Part shown: positions 10,632-19,109 of the stretch, piece by piece
Numbering within the stretch: position 1 is the first letter of the stretch
Layout: every line of letters starts with the position of its first letter
Assembly: GCF_025244845.1 (NCBI RefSeq)
Contig: NZ_CP104264.1
Span: 310,001 to 374,000 of the forward strand
Length of the DNA stretch: 64,000 nt
Origin: Arthrobacter sp. zg-Y1171
GTDB lineage: Bacteria; Actinomycetota; Actinomycetes; Actinomycetales; Micrococcaceae
Reading direction: 5' to 3'
Program-made: the position numbers and the translations under genes
Notes under the pieces: model-generated
What the model saw: only the letters and a program-made list of their open reading frames with translations
What the model was told of the DNA's origin: nothing
The model's database searches: none

Positions 10632-11494
10632 CCGCGCACGGCAATCAGCTCGGTGCGGATGCGCCGGTCCAGCTCCGCGTCGGACAGCGTCTGCGAACCG
10701 CCGTGGGAGCGCAGGTAGAGCAGGGCGTTCAGGCGCAGGACCCGCCATTCCCGTTCGCTGGCATCTTTTCCGGCCTCGGCAGCCCGGTGGATTTCGCGGT
10801 CGTACAGGTTGGGTTCGTTCAGCTGGCGCTGCAGCAGCTCGGCAGCCAGCTTGGCCTTCATCGGGTCGGTCTCGGACGTGTCCGCAGCACGCACGGCATG
10901 GCTGTACGCCGCCGCGCTCTCGGCGTCGCCGGCCTCATGGGTGATGTGCGCCGCCAGGGCCAAAGCGCCCTGAATCCAGTTCCAACGGCCAAAGTTCCCG
11001 TCAAAGGGGAGCCCGGTGATGACGTTGCAGACCCTCAGGGCGTTTTCAGCATCACCGAGATCGATATAGAGAATGTGGGCCAAATCTCGGACATCCTGCA
11101 GGTGGCTGCCGGATTTCACGTTCAAACCACGGTCCAGGCGAGCTGCAATCTCCTGTACGGCTGAGTTTTCCGGGTGGGCGGCCGCGGCGTCGGCAATGAT
11201 TTCGGCCGCGTTGTCTTCCTCCGAAGGCACCTGTCGAACAGCGTCCGACGGCGCACCTTCGGGAGCCGGAGCCTGTACCCGGACGGCGGATCCGTAGGCC
11301 AGCCGGAGCGAAGTTCCGTCGTCCAATTTAGCGAGCACCAGCGCGGGAACACCGAAATCATCGGCCTCCACACTGGTTCCGGCTACCGGAGCCAGTGGTT
11401 CTGCAGCACCCTCACCCGGGACAAGGATCTGTCCGGGGGCAAGCAGTTCCGCGTTGACCCGGAACGCGTACGTTTCCGGCAGGCTCTCAGACAT
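10628..11494 (-). CDS. Hypothetical protein with helical C-terminal repeats
   Basis: 288 residues. The first about 75 residues look beta-rich and acidic. From about residue 95 the protein is alpha-helical and Ala/Leu-rich with a TPR-like flavour (ALRVCNVI, GALALAAHITHEAGDAESAAAYSHA). No catalytic motif. No signal peptide, so cytoplasmic. ATG at 11494 has AAGGAA 7 nt upstream. A tetratricopeptide-like scaffold is the most I can suggest; I do not recognise a named family. Its stop overlaps the stop of the FUSC-like gene. Confidence 0.6.
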   Translation of the reverse strand: MSESLPETYAFRVNAELLAPGQILVPGEGAAEPLAPVAGTSVEADDFGVPALVLAKLDDGTSLRLAYGSAVRVQAPAPEGAPSDAVRQVPSEEDNAAEIIADAAAAHPENSAVQEIAARLDRGLNVKSGSHLQDVRDLAHILYIDLGDAENALRVCNVITGLPFDGNFGRWNWIQGALALAAHITHEAGDAESAAAYSHAVRAADTSETDPMKAKLAAELLQRQLNEPNLYDREIHRAAEAGKDASEREWRVLRLNALLYLRSHGGSQTLSDAELDRRIRTELIAVRG

Positions 11495-11566
11495 GGCGAT
11501 TCCTTCGTGGTTGGACCTCGGCTCCCCAGAACCTCCAGTATATAAAGCTTGTCAGCTGCGACTTTT

Positions 11567-12106
11567 TCAGCGGCCCCAGCCGGCCGAGGCCAGTGCCTGG
11601 CGCAGCAGGTCTCCGCGTCCGCCGGAGAACTCGGCGTAGATCGCGGGGCTGAGTGCTTCGTCCGGAGTCAGCCAGGACAGTTCCAGTGCGTCCTGGCGGG
11701 GATTGCACTCACCGGTCACCGGAATCAGATAGGCAAGCGCCACGGCGTGCTGGCGTTCATCCGTCAGCCCGCTCTGCGAAGGGGAGGGGAAATACTCGGC
11801 GACGGCGAACGGCACCAGGGTGGGCGGCAGCTGCGGCAGCGCCATCGGCCCCAGATCCTTCTCCAGGTTGCGCAGCAGGGCCCCGCGGATGGTTTCGCGG
11901 TACAGCACCCGGCCCGAAACGAAGGAACGTACCATCTGGCCTTCCGGCGTCGCCTGCAGCAGCAGCCCAACCTCGGTGACGTAGCCCAGCGGGTCGCACC
12001 GCACGGGCACCGCCTCGACGTAAACCATGGGCAGGCGCTGCCTGGCCTCGTAGAGATCTTCCTCGGAGAGCCAGCCTGGATACGGGTCAGGAGTACGAAC
12101 GTTCAT
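11567..12106 (-). CDS. NUDIX-fold protein, DUF4916 type
   Basis: 179 residues. The stretch GRVLYRETIRGALLRNLEKD (about 65-84) occupies the place of a NUDIX box, but it lacks the canonical REUXEE acidic cluster, so pyrophosphohydrolase activity is doubtful. The pattern fits the actinobacterial DUF4916 group. ATG at 12106 has no Shine-Dalgarno; a TAGAAC hexamer lies exactly 6 nt upstream, suggesting a leaderless transcript. The neighbour at 12222 is divergent. Confidence 0.65.
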   Translation of the reverse strand: MNVRTPDPYPGWLSEEDLYEARQRLPMVYVEAVPVRCDPLGYVTEVGLLLQATPEGQMVRSFVSGRVLYRETIRGALLRNLEKDLGPMALPQLPPTLVPFAVAEYFPSPSQSGLTDERQHAVALAYLIPVTGECNPRQDALELSWLTPDEALSPAIYAEFSGGRGDLLRQALASAGWGR

Positions 12107-12112
12107 AGCAGT

Positions 12113-12118
12113 GTTCTA
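12113..12118 (-). promoter_or_regulatory. Putative -10 of leaderless NUDIX gene
   Basis: TAGAAC on the minus strand, 6 nt before the ATG at 12106. It is one base off the TANNNT pattern seen at many starts here. Confidence 0.4.
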
Positions 12119-12209
12119 CCCCAAAGGTGCCGTGCCCGTCACACGGCACGCTACGCTTCGGCCATCGGCTGAACCGGCCCGGACCCTTTCAGCCCGGCGG
12201 GTGCATCCC

Positions 12210-12215
12210 TAGACT
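12210..12215 (+). promoter_or_regulatory. Leaderless-type -10 hexamer
   Basis: TAGACT ends exactly 6 nt before ATG 12222, with no ribosome-binding site between them, so transcription probably starts at the A of the start codon. Confidence 0.55.
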
Positions 12216-12221
12216 TGGGCT

Positions 12222-12848
12222 ATGACACGGGACCTCCCGGAGCTTCTCCTGCCGGATGCCGGGGCCTGGCGGGAGTGGCTGGAGCACAATTACGGGTTAT
12301 CCGTCGGCGTCCGCCTGGTGCTGGGGAAGAAGGGCGGAAGCGTCACCCGGTTGACGTATCGCGAGGCCCTTCAGGAAGCACTCTGTTTCGGCTGGATCGA
12401 TGCGCAGGCTGACCGGCGCGACGAGCAAAGCTACCTGCAGCGGTTTCAGCCGCGCGGTCCGCGCAGTAACTGGTCGCTGCGGAACGTTGGCTACATCAAC
12501 CGGCTGGAAGCGGAAGGCAGAATGCATCCGGCCGGACGGGACGCCGTTCTCAGCGCGAAGGTGGACGGCCGCTGGGATGCCGCCTACGCCGGATCGGCAA
12601 CAGCGGAAATCCCGGAGGACCTTCGGGCGGCCATCGCCGCCGTTCCCGCAGCCCAGGAAATGTTCGACGTACTGACATCGCAGAACCGCTTCGCCATGTA
12701 CATCCGGCTCAAAGGCCTCAAGACGCAGGCAACCCGCGAGCGCTGGATCGCGGACTATGTGCAGATGCTCAGCGAACACCGCGCGCCCTATCCGCAGAAA
12801 CGGAAGCCGTCACCTCCGTCAGCGGTGGGGCAGGCGCCTAACGCCTAG
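12222..12848 (+). CDS. YdeI/OmpD-associated family protein
   Basis: 208 residues. The sequence EALCFGWIDAQADRRDEQSYLQRF (positions about 50-73) and the helical C-terminal part with RERWIADYV match the YdeI family, small cytoplasmic proteins of unclear function linked to stress or bacteriocin protection in some bacteria. The start is supported by a leaderless promoter hexamer at 12210-12215. The last 15 residues are a Pro/Ser-rich low-complexity tail. Confidence 0.8.
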   Translation: MTRDLPELLLPDAGAWREWLEHNYGLSVGVRLVLGKKGGSVTRLTYREALQEALCFGWIDAQADRRDEQSYLQRFQPRGPRSNWSLRNVGYINRLEAEGRMHPAGRDAVLSAKVDGRWDAAYAGSATAEIPEDLRAAIAAVPAAQEMFDVLTSQNRFAMYIRLKGLKTQATRERWIADYVQMLSEHRAPYPQKRKPSPPSAVGQAPNA

Positions 12849-12920
12849 CCGCCGCGGCTTGGCTTCCCCGGTTCACCCGGGGCCCCGTCCGTCCACCAGA
12901 ACCGCCCCCAGGAGGTCCAC

Positions 12921-13793
12921 ATGTGCCGACTCTTTGGTATGCATGCCGGGAAGGATCCGGTCCGGGCAACGTTCTGGCTGCTCACGGCCCCGGACAGCCT
13001 GGCCCAGCAGAGCCGTAAGGAAGCGGACGGCTTCGGGATCGGAACGTTCGCCCCCGACGGCAGCCCGGTGGTCGACAAAGCGCCCATCGCTGCGTATCAG
13101 GATGTGCAGTACGCCCAGGAGGCCCGGGAACTGGAAAGCACCACCTTCCTGGCGCACGTGCGTTACGCCAGCACCGGCGGGGACACGGACGTCAACACGC
13201 ACCCTTTTGAGCAGGACAACCGTCTCCTGGCCCACAACGGGGTGGTGGAGGACCTGGACAAGCTCGATGACCGGCTGCGCCAGCTGGAGATGTACCACCT
13301 GGTCAAGGGGGAGACGGACAGCGAGCGGGTCTTCGCCCTTATCACCGGCGCAGCGAGGGTGAACGGCGGAGACGTTTCGGCTGCAATTGCATCAACGCTG
13401 ACCTGGATTGCGCAGAACCTGCGGCTGTACGCGGTGAACATCATCCTCACCACCGCCACGGAGCTGTGGGCCGTGCGCTACCCGGACACCCATCCGTTGT
13501 ACGTCCTGCAGCAGGGGCCGGGCGGCCCGGTGGGGGAGAAGCGGAGCAGCCGGATCAGCGTCCACAGTGACCAGATACGCGAGGAGAAGCGGCCGGAAGT
13601 GCTGGTGGCCACCGAAAAGATGGATGCCAACCCGAATTGGCGGCTGCTGGACTCCGGCGAAATGCTGCATGTGGACAGCGACCTCAATGTCCTGCGCACG
13701 TTTCCGCTCCCGCAGCACCCGCAGCACCTGATCACGCTGGCGGATCTGGACCCGGCAGCGGCGGCGTCGCAGCACCCGCTCAAGACGGGTTGA
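12921..13793 (+). CDS. Class II glutamine amidotransferase-like protein
   Basis: 290 residues beginning MCRLFG, so Cys2 becomes the N-terminal nucleophile after Met removal, as in class II (Ntn) glutamine amidotransferases. Supporting motifs are HVRYAST (about 82-88), NTHPF (93-97) and AHNG (104-107). There is no synthase domain, so it is of the stand-alone YafJ/EgtC-like type; EgtC would normally sit in an ergothioneine cluster, which is absent here. ATG at 12921 has AGGAGG 6 nt upstream. Acceptor substrate unknown. Confidence 0.85.
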   Translation: MCRLFGMHAGKDPVRATFWLLTAPDSLAQQSRKEADGFGIGTFAPDGSPVVDKAPIAAYQDVQYAQEARELESTTFLAHVRYASTGGDTDVNTHPFEQDNRLLAHNGVVEDLDKLDDRLRQLEMYHLVKGETDSERVFALITGAARVNGGDVSAAIASTLTWIAQNLRLYAVNIILTTATELWAVRYPDTHPLYVLQQGPGGPVGEKRSSRISVHSDQIREEKRPEVLVATEKMDANPNWRLLDSGEMLHVDSDLNVLRTFPLPQHPQHLITLADLDPAAAASQHPLKTG

Positions 13794-13802
13794 TGCGGTG
13801 CC

Positions 13803-14921
13803 TCAGGTGAGGTCCGCCCCGGCCCGCTGCACCCGTGCCGACGCTTCGAGGACCATCCAGGCCTGAAGCTGGGTGGAAAGCCCGACGGCGGAGCCGCCCG
13901 GGTAGGATACGGCGGCCGGTACCAGCGGCTTGGCGGAGAAGAGGATCCAGTCCGCCCGTTTGCTCCGGCCCTCCCACAGTGCCGTCGCCGTGGCTTCCAC
14001 CAGCGCGGCCGCCGTCCGGCGGGACGGTTCCGGCAGGGCGGGGGACACGGCGGCCTGGGCCAGGTAGCGCGCCAGGATGCCGGTGAAAAGACCGCCGTCG
14101 CCGGTGCCGTGGGTGCGCAGCACGCGCGAGGTGCCGCCGTCGTCGGTCAGGTGGGTGTCGACGGCGCGCACCAGTTCCGCAGCGCGGGTGAGGTTGGCAC
14201 TGCCGCCGAGCTCGAGCAGGGCACCCAGGACAGGCCCCTGGTTGTAAGTGAACACGGTGCTCTCCAGCTGCGGACGGCCCCGGACCACCTTGACCCCGTC
14301 CAGATACAGTCCGGTTTCCGGATCCAGCACGGTGGCGTTGAGCCAATCCACCAGCTCCTGCGCCCGATCCCGTGACCCGGTGCGGACAAAATGCAGGGCA
14401 GCCGGAGCGGTGGCCGGGGTGTTCTTGAAGTTTCGGTCCTTGTTCCAGTAGATGCCGCCGCCCAGTTCCGGGGTGTGGGCGGACTCCAGTGCCGTGTTCA
14501 GGGTGGAGAGGATTTTCCGGTAGGGGCGCTGCCGGTCCCGCGCTCCCGACAACGAGTTCAGGCGGCCGACGGCAAGGGCCAGCCACGCCATGTCGTCGTA
14601 GAAACGGTTGGTGTAGTGCATCCGGTTCCGCAGTCCGATGGTCCGCACCAGCGCCGGCGCCAGGTCCGCAGCCGAGGGATGCTCCGGCCCGCGGAACGGC
14701 GTGCCGGTGCGGCGTTCGCGCAGGCCGGCGTCGATCAGGGCATCGAGGTAGTGTGCCTGCCACCAGTAATGCCAAGGCTGGCGCAGTTGCTGCAGCCGCG
14801 AGGCCGGGCGGCTGGTGGCAGCCAGATGGGTCCCGGGCAACCCGGCAAACGAACGGCCAAACGCGGCGCTCACGGTGCGCGCGGCGGTCTCGGCGCGGTC
14901 GTCGGAATCCTCGTAGAGCAT
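13803..14921 (-). CDS. Glycoside hydrolase family 76-like protein
   Basis: 372 residues. The FYDDMAW motif places an Asp pair at D109-D110, matching the catalytic DD of GH76 endo-alpha-1,6-mannanases. The repeated helix pairs ([29 protein letters not shown]) agree with an (alpha/alpha)6 barrel. No signal peptide is visible, unlike secreted GH76 enzymes, so it may act inside the cell on mannan-type glycans. The ATG at 14921 is preceded 6 nt upstream by TAGGGT, so the mRNA is probably leaderless. Convergent with the amidotransferase gene. Confidence 0.8.
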   Translation of the reverse strand: MLYEDSDDRAETAARTVSAAFGRSFAGLPGTHLAATSRPASRLQQLRQPWHYWWQAHYLDALIDAGLRERRTGTPFRGPEHPSAADLAPALVRTIGLRNRMHYTNRFYDDMAWLALAVGRLNSLSGARDRQRPYRKILSTLNTALESAHTPELGGGIYWNKDRNFKNTPATAPAALHFVRTGSRDRAQELVDWLNATVLDPETGLYLDGVKVVRGRPQLESTVFTYNQGPVLGALLELGGSANLTRAAELVRAVDTHLTDDGGTSRVLRTHGTGDGGLFTGILARYLAQAAVSPALPEPSRRTAAALVEATATALWEGRSKRADWILFSAKPLVPAAVSYPGGSAVGLSTQLQAWMVLEASARVQRAGADLT

Positions 14922-14927
14922 GCGCCA

Positions 14928-14933
14928 ACCCTA
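14928..14933 (-). promoter_or_regulatory. Leaderless-type -10 hexamer
   Basis: TAGGGT on the minus strand, 6 nt before the ATG at 14921 of the GH76-like gene; no Shine-Dalgarno sequence. Confidence 0.5.
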
Positions 14934-15038
14934 TGCCAGCCGCCGAAGATGCGGCACCGGCCAACGCACAGTAGGCTCGGATACTGCCGGTGTGACATAG
15001 ACGACACTGCCGGTGAGCAAATCTGCCAGGAGGAACGC

Positions 15039-15812
15039 ATGGACATCGCAGGCGCATCGGCCATAGTCACAGGGGGAGCGTCCGGACTCGGGCGGGCCAC
15101 GGCGCGGAGGCTGTACGACGCCGGCGCCTCCGTGGTGTTGGTGGACCTGCCGCAGTCCGAGGGCCTTGCCTATGCAGCGGAACTCGGCGACAACGCCCGG
15201 TTCGTCCCCGGCGACGTCACCAACCCGGAACAGATGCAGGCCGCCGTCGAAGCAGCCATGGCTGCAGGACCGCTCCGGGTGGCCGTGAACTGCGCGGGTA
15301 TCGCAACACCGGGCAAGGTGCTGGGCCGCGACGGTGTCCTTGCGCTGGAGGACTTTGCCCGCGTGGTCAGCGTGAACCTGATCGGCACCTTCAATGTCAC
15401 CCGGCTCGCCGCCGCTGCCATGGCCGAAACCGATCCGGTCACCGCCAACGGGACCGAGGAACGCGGCGTCATCATCAACACCGCCTCCGTTGCCGCCTTT
15501 GACGGCCAGATCGGCCAGCCCGCCTACTCCGCCTCCAAGGGCGGCGTGGCCGCCATGACGCTCCCGCTGGCGCGTGAGCTGGCCCGGCACCTGATCCGGG
15601 TGGTCACCATCGCGCCGGGAATCTTCGAAACACCCATGATGGCGGGACTGCCGCAGGCCGCCCAGGATTCCCTGGCCGCACAGGTGCCGCACCCTTCGCG
15701 CCTGGGCCGGGCCACGGAATACGCCTCCCTGGCAGCCCACATCATTGAAAACCAGATGCTCAACGGCGAGACCATCCGCTTGGACGGCGCCATCCGGATG
15801 GGACCGCGCTGA
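15039..15812 (+). CDS. SDR-family dehydrogenase, HSD10-like
   Basis: 257 residues. NAD-binding glycine motif TGGASGLG (about 11-18), NCAG, and the catalytic Ser...Tyr-x3-Lys (NTASVA...YSASKGG). The pattern around the glycine motif and the LPLARELAR segment resembles type 2 (HSD10-like) 3-hydroxyacyl-CoA dehydrogenases. It lies 5 nt upstream of an acyl-CoA dehydrogenase, which supports a role in fatty-acid or branched-chain amino acid oxidation. AGGAGG precedes the ATG at 15039; the longer upstream frame is not used. Confidence 0.88.
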   Translation: MDIAGASAIVTGGASGLGRATARRLYDAGASVVLVDLPQSEGLAYAAELGDNARFVPGDVTNPEQMQAAVEAAMAAGPLRVAVNCAGIATPGKVLGRDGVLALEDFARVVSVNLIGTFNVTRLAAAAMAETDPVTANGTEERGVIINTASVAAFDGQIGQPAYSASKGGVAAMTLPLARELARHLIRVVTIAPGIFETPMMAGLPQAAQDSLAAQVPHPSRLGRATEYASLAAHIIENQMLNGETIRLDGAIRMGPR

Positions 15813-15817
15813 CCTTC

Positions 15818-17038
15818 ATGAGCTCCTCCGCACCACTGCACCAACTGCCCGACGCCGACTTCTACGGTTTCGAAGACCTGCTCAGCGACACCGAGAAAGC
15901 CAAGCTTGCCGAACTTCGGCGCTTCCTCGCCGAGGAAGTGCTGCCGCACGCCGTGGACTGGTGGAACGAGGCGCGTTTCCCCTCCGACCTGCTGCCGAAG
16001 CTGGCACAGCTGGAACTTTCCACGCCTGTCCAGCAGGGCTACTCGCCGCTGTTCGCAGGCCTGGTGATCGCGGAAATGACGCGCGCCGACACCTCGCTCG
16101 CCACCTTCTTCATGGTCCACCATGACCTGTTTGTCGAAGCGCTGCATGTCTTTGGCTCCGAGGAGCAGAAGTCCCGGCTGCTCGACGACGCCCGTGCGCT
16201 GCGGATTACCGGTGCCTTCGCGCTGACCGAGCCGGAACACGGCTCCGATGTTGCCGGCGGCATGTCCACCACCGCGGTGCGCGACGGCGACACATGGGTG
16301 CTGAACGGTGCCAAACGCTGGATCGGCAACGGCACGTTCTGCGACTACATGGTCCTGTGGGCGCGGGAACCGGAAACCGGACACACCCGCGGTTTCCTGC
16401 TCGACGCGAACCTGCCCGGAGTAACCCGGACCCGGATCGAGAACAAGACCGCGCTGCGAACGGTGCAGAACGCGGACATTGTGCTGACTGACGTCCGGGT
16501 GCCCGCCGCTGACCTGCTCGCCGGCGTGGAGAGCTTCGACGACACCAAGCAGCTGCTGCAGGGATCCCGGATCATGGTCGGCTGGCAGGCGGTGGGAGCC
16601 CAGCTGGCCGCGTTCGACGTCGCCCGCGCGTACGCCGTCGAACGCCTGCAGTTCGGCCGCCCGCTGGCAGCCTTCCAGCTGATCCAGCAGCAGCTGGTGC
16701 AGATCCTCGGCAATGCGGTGGCCAGCACCGGAATGCTGGCCCGGGTTACCGAGCTCGAACACGGTGGCTACCCCGTACCCGGTAACGAAGCGCCCGTCGC
16801 CGGCACAGCCTCCGGGGATATGGCGAGGGCCGCGCTGGCGAAGTCCTACGCCAGTGCCAGGATGCGCGAAAGCGTGGCGCTGGGCCGCAGCATCCTCGGC
16901 GGCAACGGGATTGTCACCGACTACCGGATGGCCAAGATCTTCGCCGACGCCGAGGCCATCTACACGTATGAAGGCACCTGTGAGATCAACACGCTGATCG
17001 TCGGGCGGGACATCACCGGGGTGTCGGCCCTGCGTTAA
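15818..17038 (+). CDS. Acyl-CoA dehydrogenase
   Basis: 406 residues, full length for the family. Signatures are FALTEPEHGSDVAG (FAD/substrate-binding loop, about 129-142), WVLNGAKRWIGNG, and the C-terminal region DAEAIYTYEGTCEINTLIVG that carries the end of the FAD-binding site. It probably introduces the alpha,beta double bond in an acyl-CoA, passing electrons to ETF. It is transcribed with the SDR gene 5 nt upstream, so the two likely form consecutive steps of one pathway. Chain-length or branched-chain specificity is not resolved. Confidence 0.92.
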   Translation: MSSSAPLHQLPDADFYGFEDLLSDTEKAKLAELRRFLAEEVLPHAVDWWNEARFPSDLLPKLAQLELSTPVQQGYSPLFAGLVIAEMTRADTSLATFFMVHHDLFVEALHVFGSEEQKSRLLDDARALRITGAFALTEPEHGSDVAGGMSTTAVRDGDTWVLNGAKRWIGNGTFCDYMVLWAREPETGHTRGFLLDANLPGVTRTRIENKTALRTVQNADIVLTDVRVPAADLLAGVESFDDTKQLLQGSRIMVGWQAVGAQLAAFDVARAYAVERLQFGRPLAAFQLIQQQLVQILGNAVASTGMLARVTELEHGGYPVPGNEAPVAGTASGDMARAALAKSYASARMRESVALGRSILGGNGIVTDYRMAKIFADAEAIYTYEGTCEINTLIVGRDITGVSALR

Positions 17039-17161
17039 GGGTTCCTCGCTGGATCCTGCGGGGTGGGGTCTGCTGCGTGCGTCGGGGTGGGTCCCCGTGG
17101 GGCCTGGAACGGCGGCAACGAAATTTCCGCGCTCGCAGAGCTCGCGGGAAATATTAAAGCC

Positions 17162-17270
17162 GCCTTATCCAGGCCCCTCCGGAGCCCCCGGTTGGTGCAG
17201 GCAGCAGCGGAGCCCCGCCTTATCCAGGCCCCTCCGGAGCCCCGGTTGGTGCAGGCAGCATCGGAGCCCC
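17162..17270 (+). repeat. Tandem 54/55-bp direct repeat, two units
   Basis: Unit 1 is 17162-17216 and unit 2 is 17217-17270. They differ by one C in a C-run and one base near the end (GCAGC versus GCATC). Confidence 0.85.
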
Positions 17271-17355
17271 GGCGTGCCGCCTTCCTCCAGACGCTTCGGT
17301 TTGTGCAGATCCCTTCGGTTTGTCGGGTTCCCCGCGTTGCGCGGCGCAGGGATTG
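17266..17355 (+). repeat. 90-bp direct repeat, copy 1
   Basis: Identical to 17413-17502, 147 bp downstream. Similarity continues about 20 bp further with a few mismatches. It contains two GGTTTGT words and a GC-rich CCCGCG/CGCGG core. Confidence 0.85.
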
Positions 17356-17412
17356 CCACAAACTGCAGGGTTTTCCCCAAACTGCAGGGTTTCCCACCCC
17401 GGGTGGTTGCCC

Positions 17413-17502
17413 GCCCCGGCGTGCCGCCTTCCTCCAGACGCTTCGGTTTGTGCAGATCCCTTCGGTTTGTCGGGTTCCCCGCGTTGCGCGGCGCAGGGAT
17501 TG
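17413..17502 (+). repeat. 90-bp direct repeat, copy 2
   Basis: Identical to 17266-17355. A third, diverged and partial copy occurs at about 17814-17875. Confidence 0.85.
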
Positions 17503-17635
17503 CAACAAACCGCAGGGTTTCCGCCTGCGGGGTGGCTGAAAGGAGCCGGGCCGAACGCTGAACCGGTTAACTCGGGTGTTTGGCCCGTAAGGTCGCTCCG
17601 AAGCGATCCGGTTTTGCTCCGTTATGGGAAAAACC

Positions 17636-17690
17636 TGCCGGTTTGGGAAATCCCTGCCGCTGCGCAGCGGAGCGTTTTCCCAAACCGGCA
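17636..17690. repeat. Long inverted repeat with nested palindrome
   Basis: Perfect 15-bp arms, TGCCGGTTTGGGAAA (17636-17650) and its complement (17676-17690). The 25-nt loop contains the palindrome CCGCTGCGCAGCGG (17657-17670). No T-tract follows, so it is not a typical terminator. Confidence 0.8.
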
Positions 17691-18158
17691 GCAAATTCCC
17701 AAACCAGGCGGAAATCGCACGGCCGCTGGCCGAAAGGCTTGCCCGGGAAGCAGGGGCCCCAGTCCTGCGTGCCGAAGTGCCTTTGCCGCAGGCCGTTTCC
17801 GGGCGTTTCCCTACGATTTGTCCGAATCCCTTCGGTTTGTCGGGTTCCCCGCTTCGCGCGGCGCAGGGATCGACACAAACCCCAGGGATTGCCCCAAACC
17901 GCAGGGTTTCCCACCCCGGGTGGTTGCCCGCCCCGGGTGGTTGCCCGCCCCGGCGCAGAGGGAGCTGGCTGGCCGGGATAGAACCGGGCCAGAGTGTTGA
18001 TTTCCACGGTTTCGAGGCCTGCACTTGGCGCTGACGGCCGGGCACCATTTGCTGCCCGGCGGAACGGCCGGGTGGCATGCCGCCCTCAGGATCAGTAGGC
18101 TTACTAAATGGGCCGCAGGAACAGCGGCCCGGTTCACCGGACGTGAAAGGCATGGTTT

Positions 18159-18605
18159 ATGACCGAGCAGAGCATTCCCGATCCCGAGCTGGGCGACGAT
18201 CCGGTTCTCGCCGACGACGTCGCCGCTGTGGCCACTCCGGACGAGCTGACGGTGGTGTCCGAAGACGAGCTGCTGGAGCAGGATGAGCTGGTGGACGCTG
18301 AAGACCTCACGTACCCCGGAGCAGCAGAAGACAACCCGGACAACTGGCAGGAAGACCCGCTGATCCGCGAGGAAGCACCGCTGAACGAACCCGGTGAGCT
18401 CTCCGATCAGACCCTCCGCGACGAGACCGCCGAAGAGCGCTTCCTGAACGGGGACACGCAGATTCCGCCGGAAGCACCGACCATCGGCGAGGCCGCCAAT
18501 GACGTCGACTTCGGCGACCCGACGGTAGGCGACGAAGACGCCAGCGATGACCCCGCACACCGCGGCGGCGACCCGCTTGCCGATTTCAACCCGGATGACG
18601 TCTAA
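18159..18605 (+). CDS. Acidic, probably disordered protein (DUF5709-like)
   Basis: 148 residues, very rich in D, E, P and T, with almost no basic residues and no hydrophobic core. Such proteins in actinobacteria include the DUF5709 group; I assign it only tentatively. ATG at 18159 has AAAGG about 9 nt upstream. It follows the repeat region and has no evident partner. Confidence 0.65.
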   Translation: MTEQSIPDPELGDDPVLADDVAAVATPDELTVVSEDELLEQDELVDAEDLTYPGAAEDNPDNWQEDPLIREEAPLNEPGELSDQTLRDETAEERFLNGDTQIPPEAPTIGEAANDVDFGDPTVGDEDASDDPAHRGGDPLADFNPDDV

Positions 18606-18766
18606 GCCGACGACGCCCCAGGCAACAGCGCAAACGTTCATGGGGTCCGGCGATAGTGGTCTACGGACTGACGCCGGGCCCCATGCCTGTGCCCGGCTCC
18701 TGCCCGTAACGGACCGGGTGCTGGTCCGGTGATGGACGGCGTCGCAGGCACCCCCGGCATCCGCAC

Positions 18767-18772
18767 TAGGCT
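18767..18772 (+). promoter_or_regulatory. Leaderless-type -10 hexamer
   Basis: TAGGCT ends exactly 6 nt before the ATG at 18779, with no ribosome-binding site. Confidence 0.5.
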
Positions 18773-18778
18773 GGATCC

Positions 18779-19084
18779 ATGCCTTCTTTCCGCGTCCAGT
18801 TGAATATTCTCGGACTGAAGCCGGGCAATCCGCCCGAGGCCGTCATGGAAACGGCCGTCGCCGCCCTGGGGGCCGCCCACCACGTGGAGGCAAACCAGCT
18901 GGATATCGTCTCCGGGATTCCGCGGATCACGCTGCGTTTCACCGTCCCGGACGATGAATGGTCCGTGGAAAACTCACGGGCCCGCCGCGCCGCCATCAAC
19001 ATGCGTGCCGCAGTGGAAGAAGTAGCGAACGGGCAGGACCTGCGTGTGCTCCGGCGGATGCGCGGACGCTGGACGGTGTTGTAG
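18779..19084 (+). CDS. Small conserved-looking protein, unknown
   Basis: 101 residues. It has an N-terminal beta segment (FRVQLNILGLKPG), a helix (PEAVMETAVAALGAAHHVEA), further strands and a C-terminal helix ending in RRMRGRWTVL, a compact alpha/beta pattern. No known motif. The start is supported by the leaderless promoter hexamer at 18767. It is convergent with the RluA-type gene. Confidence 0.6.
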   Translation: MPSFRVQLNILGLKPGNPPEAVMETAVAALGAAHHVEANQLDIVSGIPRITLRFTVPDDEWSVENSRARRAAINMRAAVEEVANGQDLRVLRRMRGRWTVL

Positions 19085-19109
19085 GAGGACCTGCTGTAAA
19101 AGGACGGCC

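Larger units (their letters stand above)
17039..18158. repeat. 1.1-kb repeat-rich intergenic region
   Basis: No convincing gene. It holds two tandem 54/55-bp units (17162-17216, 17217-17270), two identical 90-bp copies (17266-17355, 17413-17502), a diverged third copy (about 17814-17909), four copies of CAAACYGCAGGGTTT (17359, 17378, 17506, 17895) and a long hairpin (17636-17690). Many words are mutually complementary (GGTTTGT and ACAAACC), so transcripts could fold into several hairpins. A 1-bp indel between the tandem units breaks any reading frame through them. It could be a structured RNA, a protein-binding array or inert repeats. Confidence 0.75.

Noticed and set aside
17035..18153. 372-codon open frame on the minus strand through the repeat region
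   Set aside because: Long frames are common in high-GC DNA; the tandem repeat units differ by a 1-bp indel, and the translation is low-complexity Arg/Gly/Pro with no domain.
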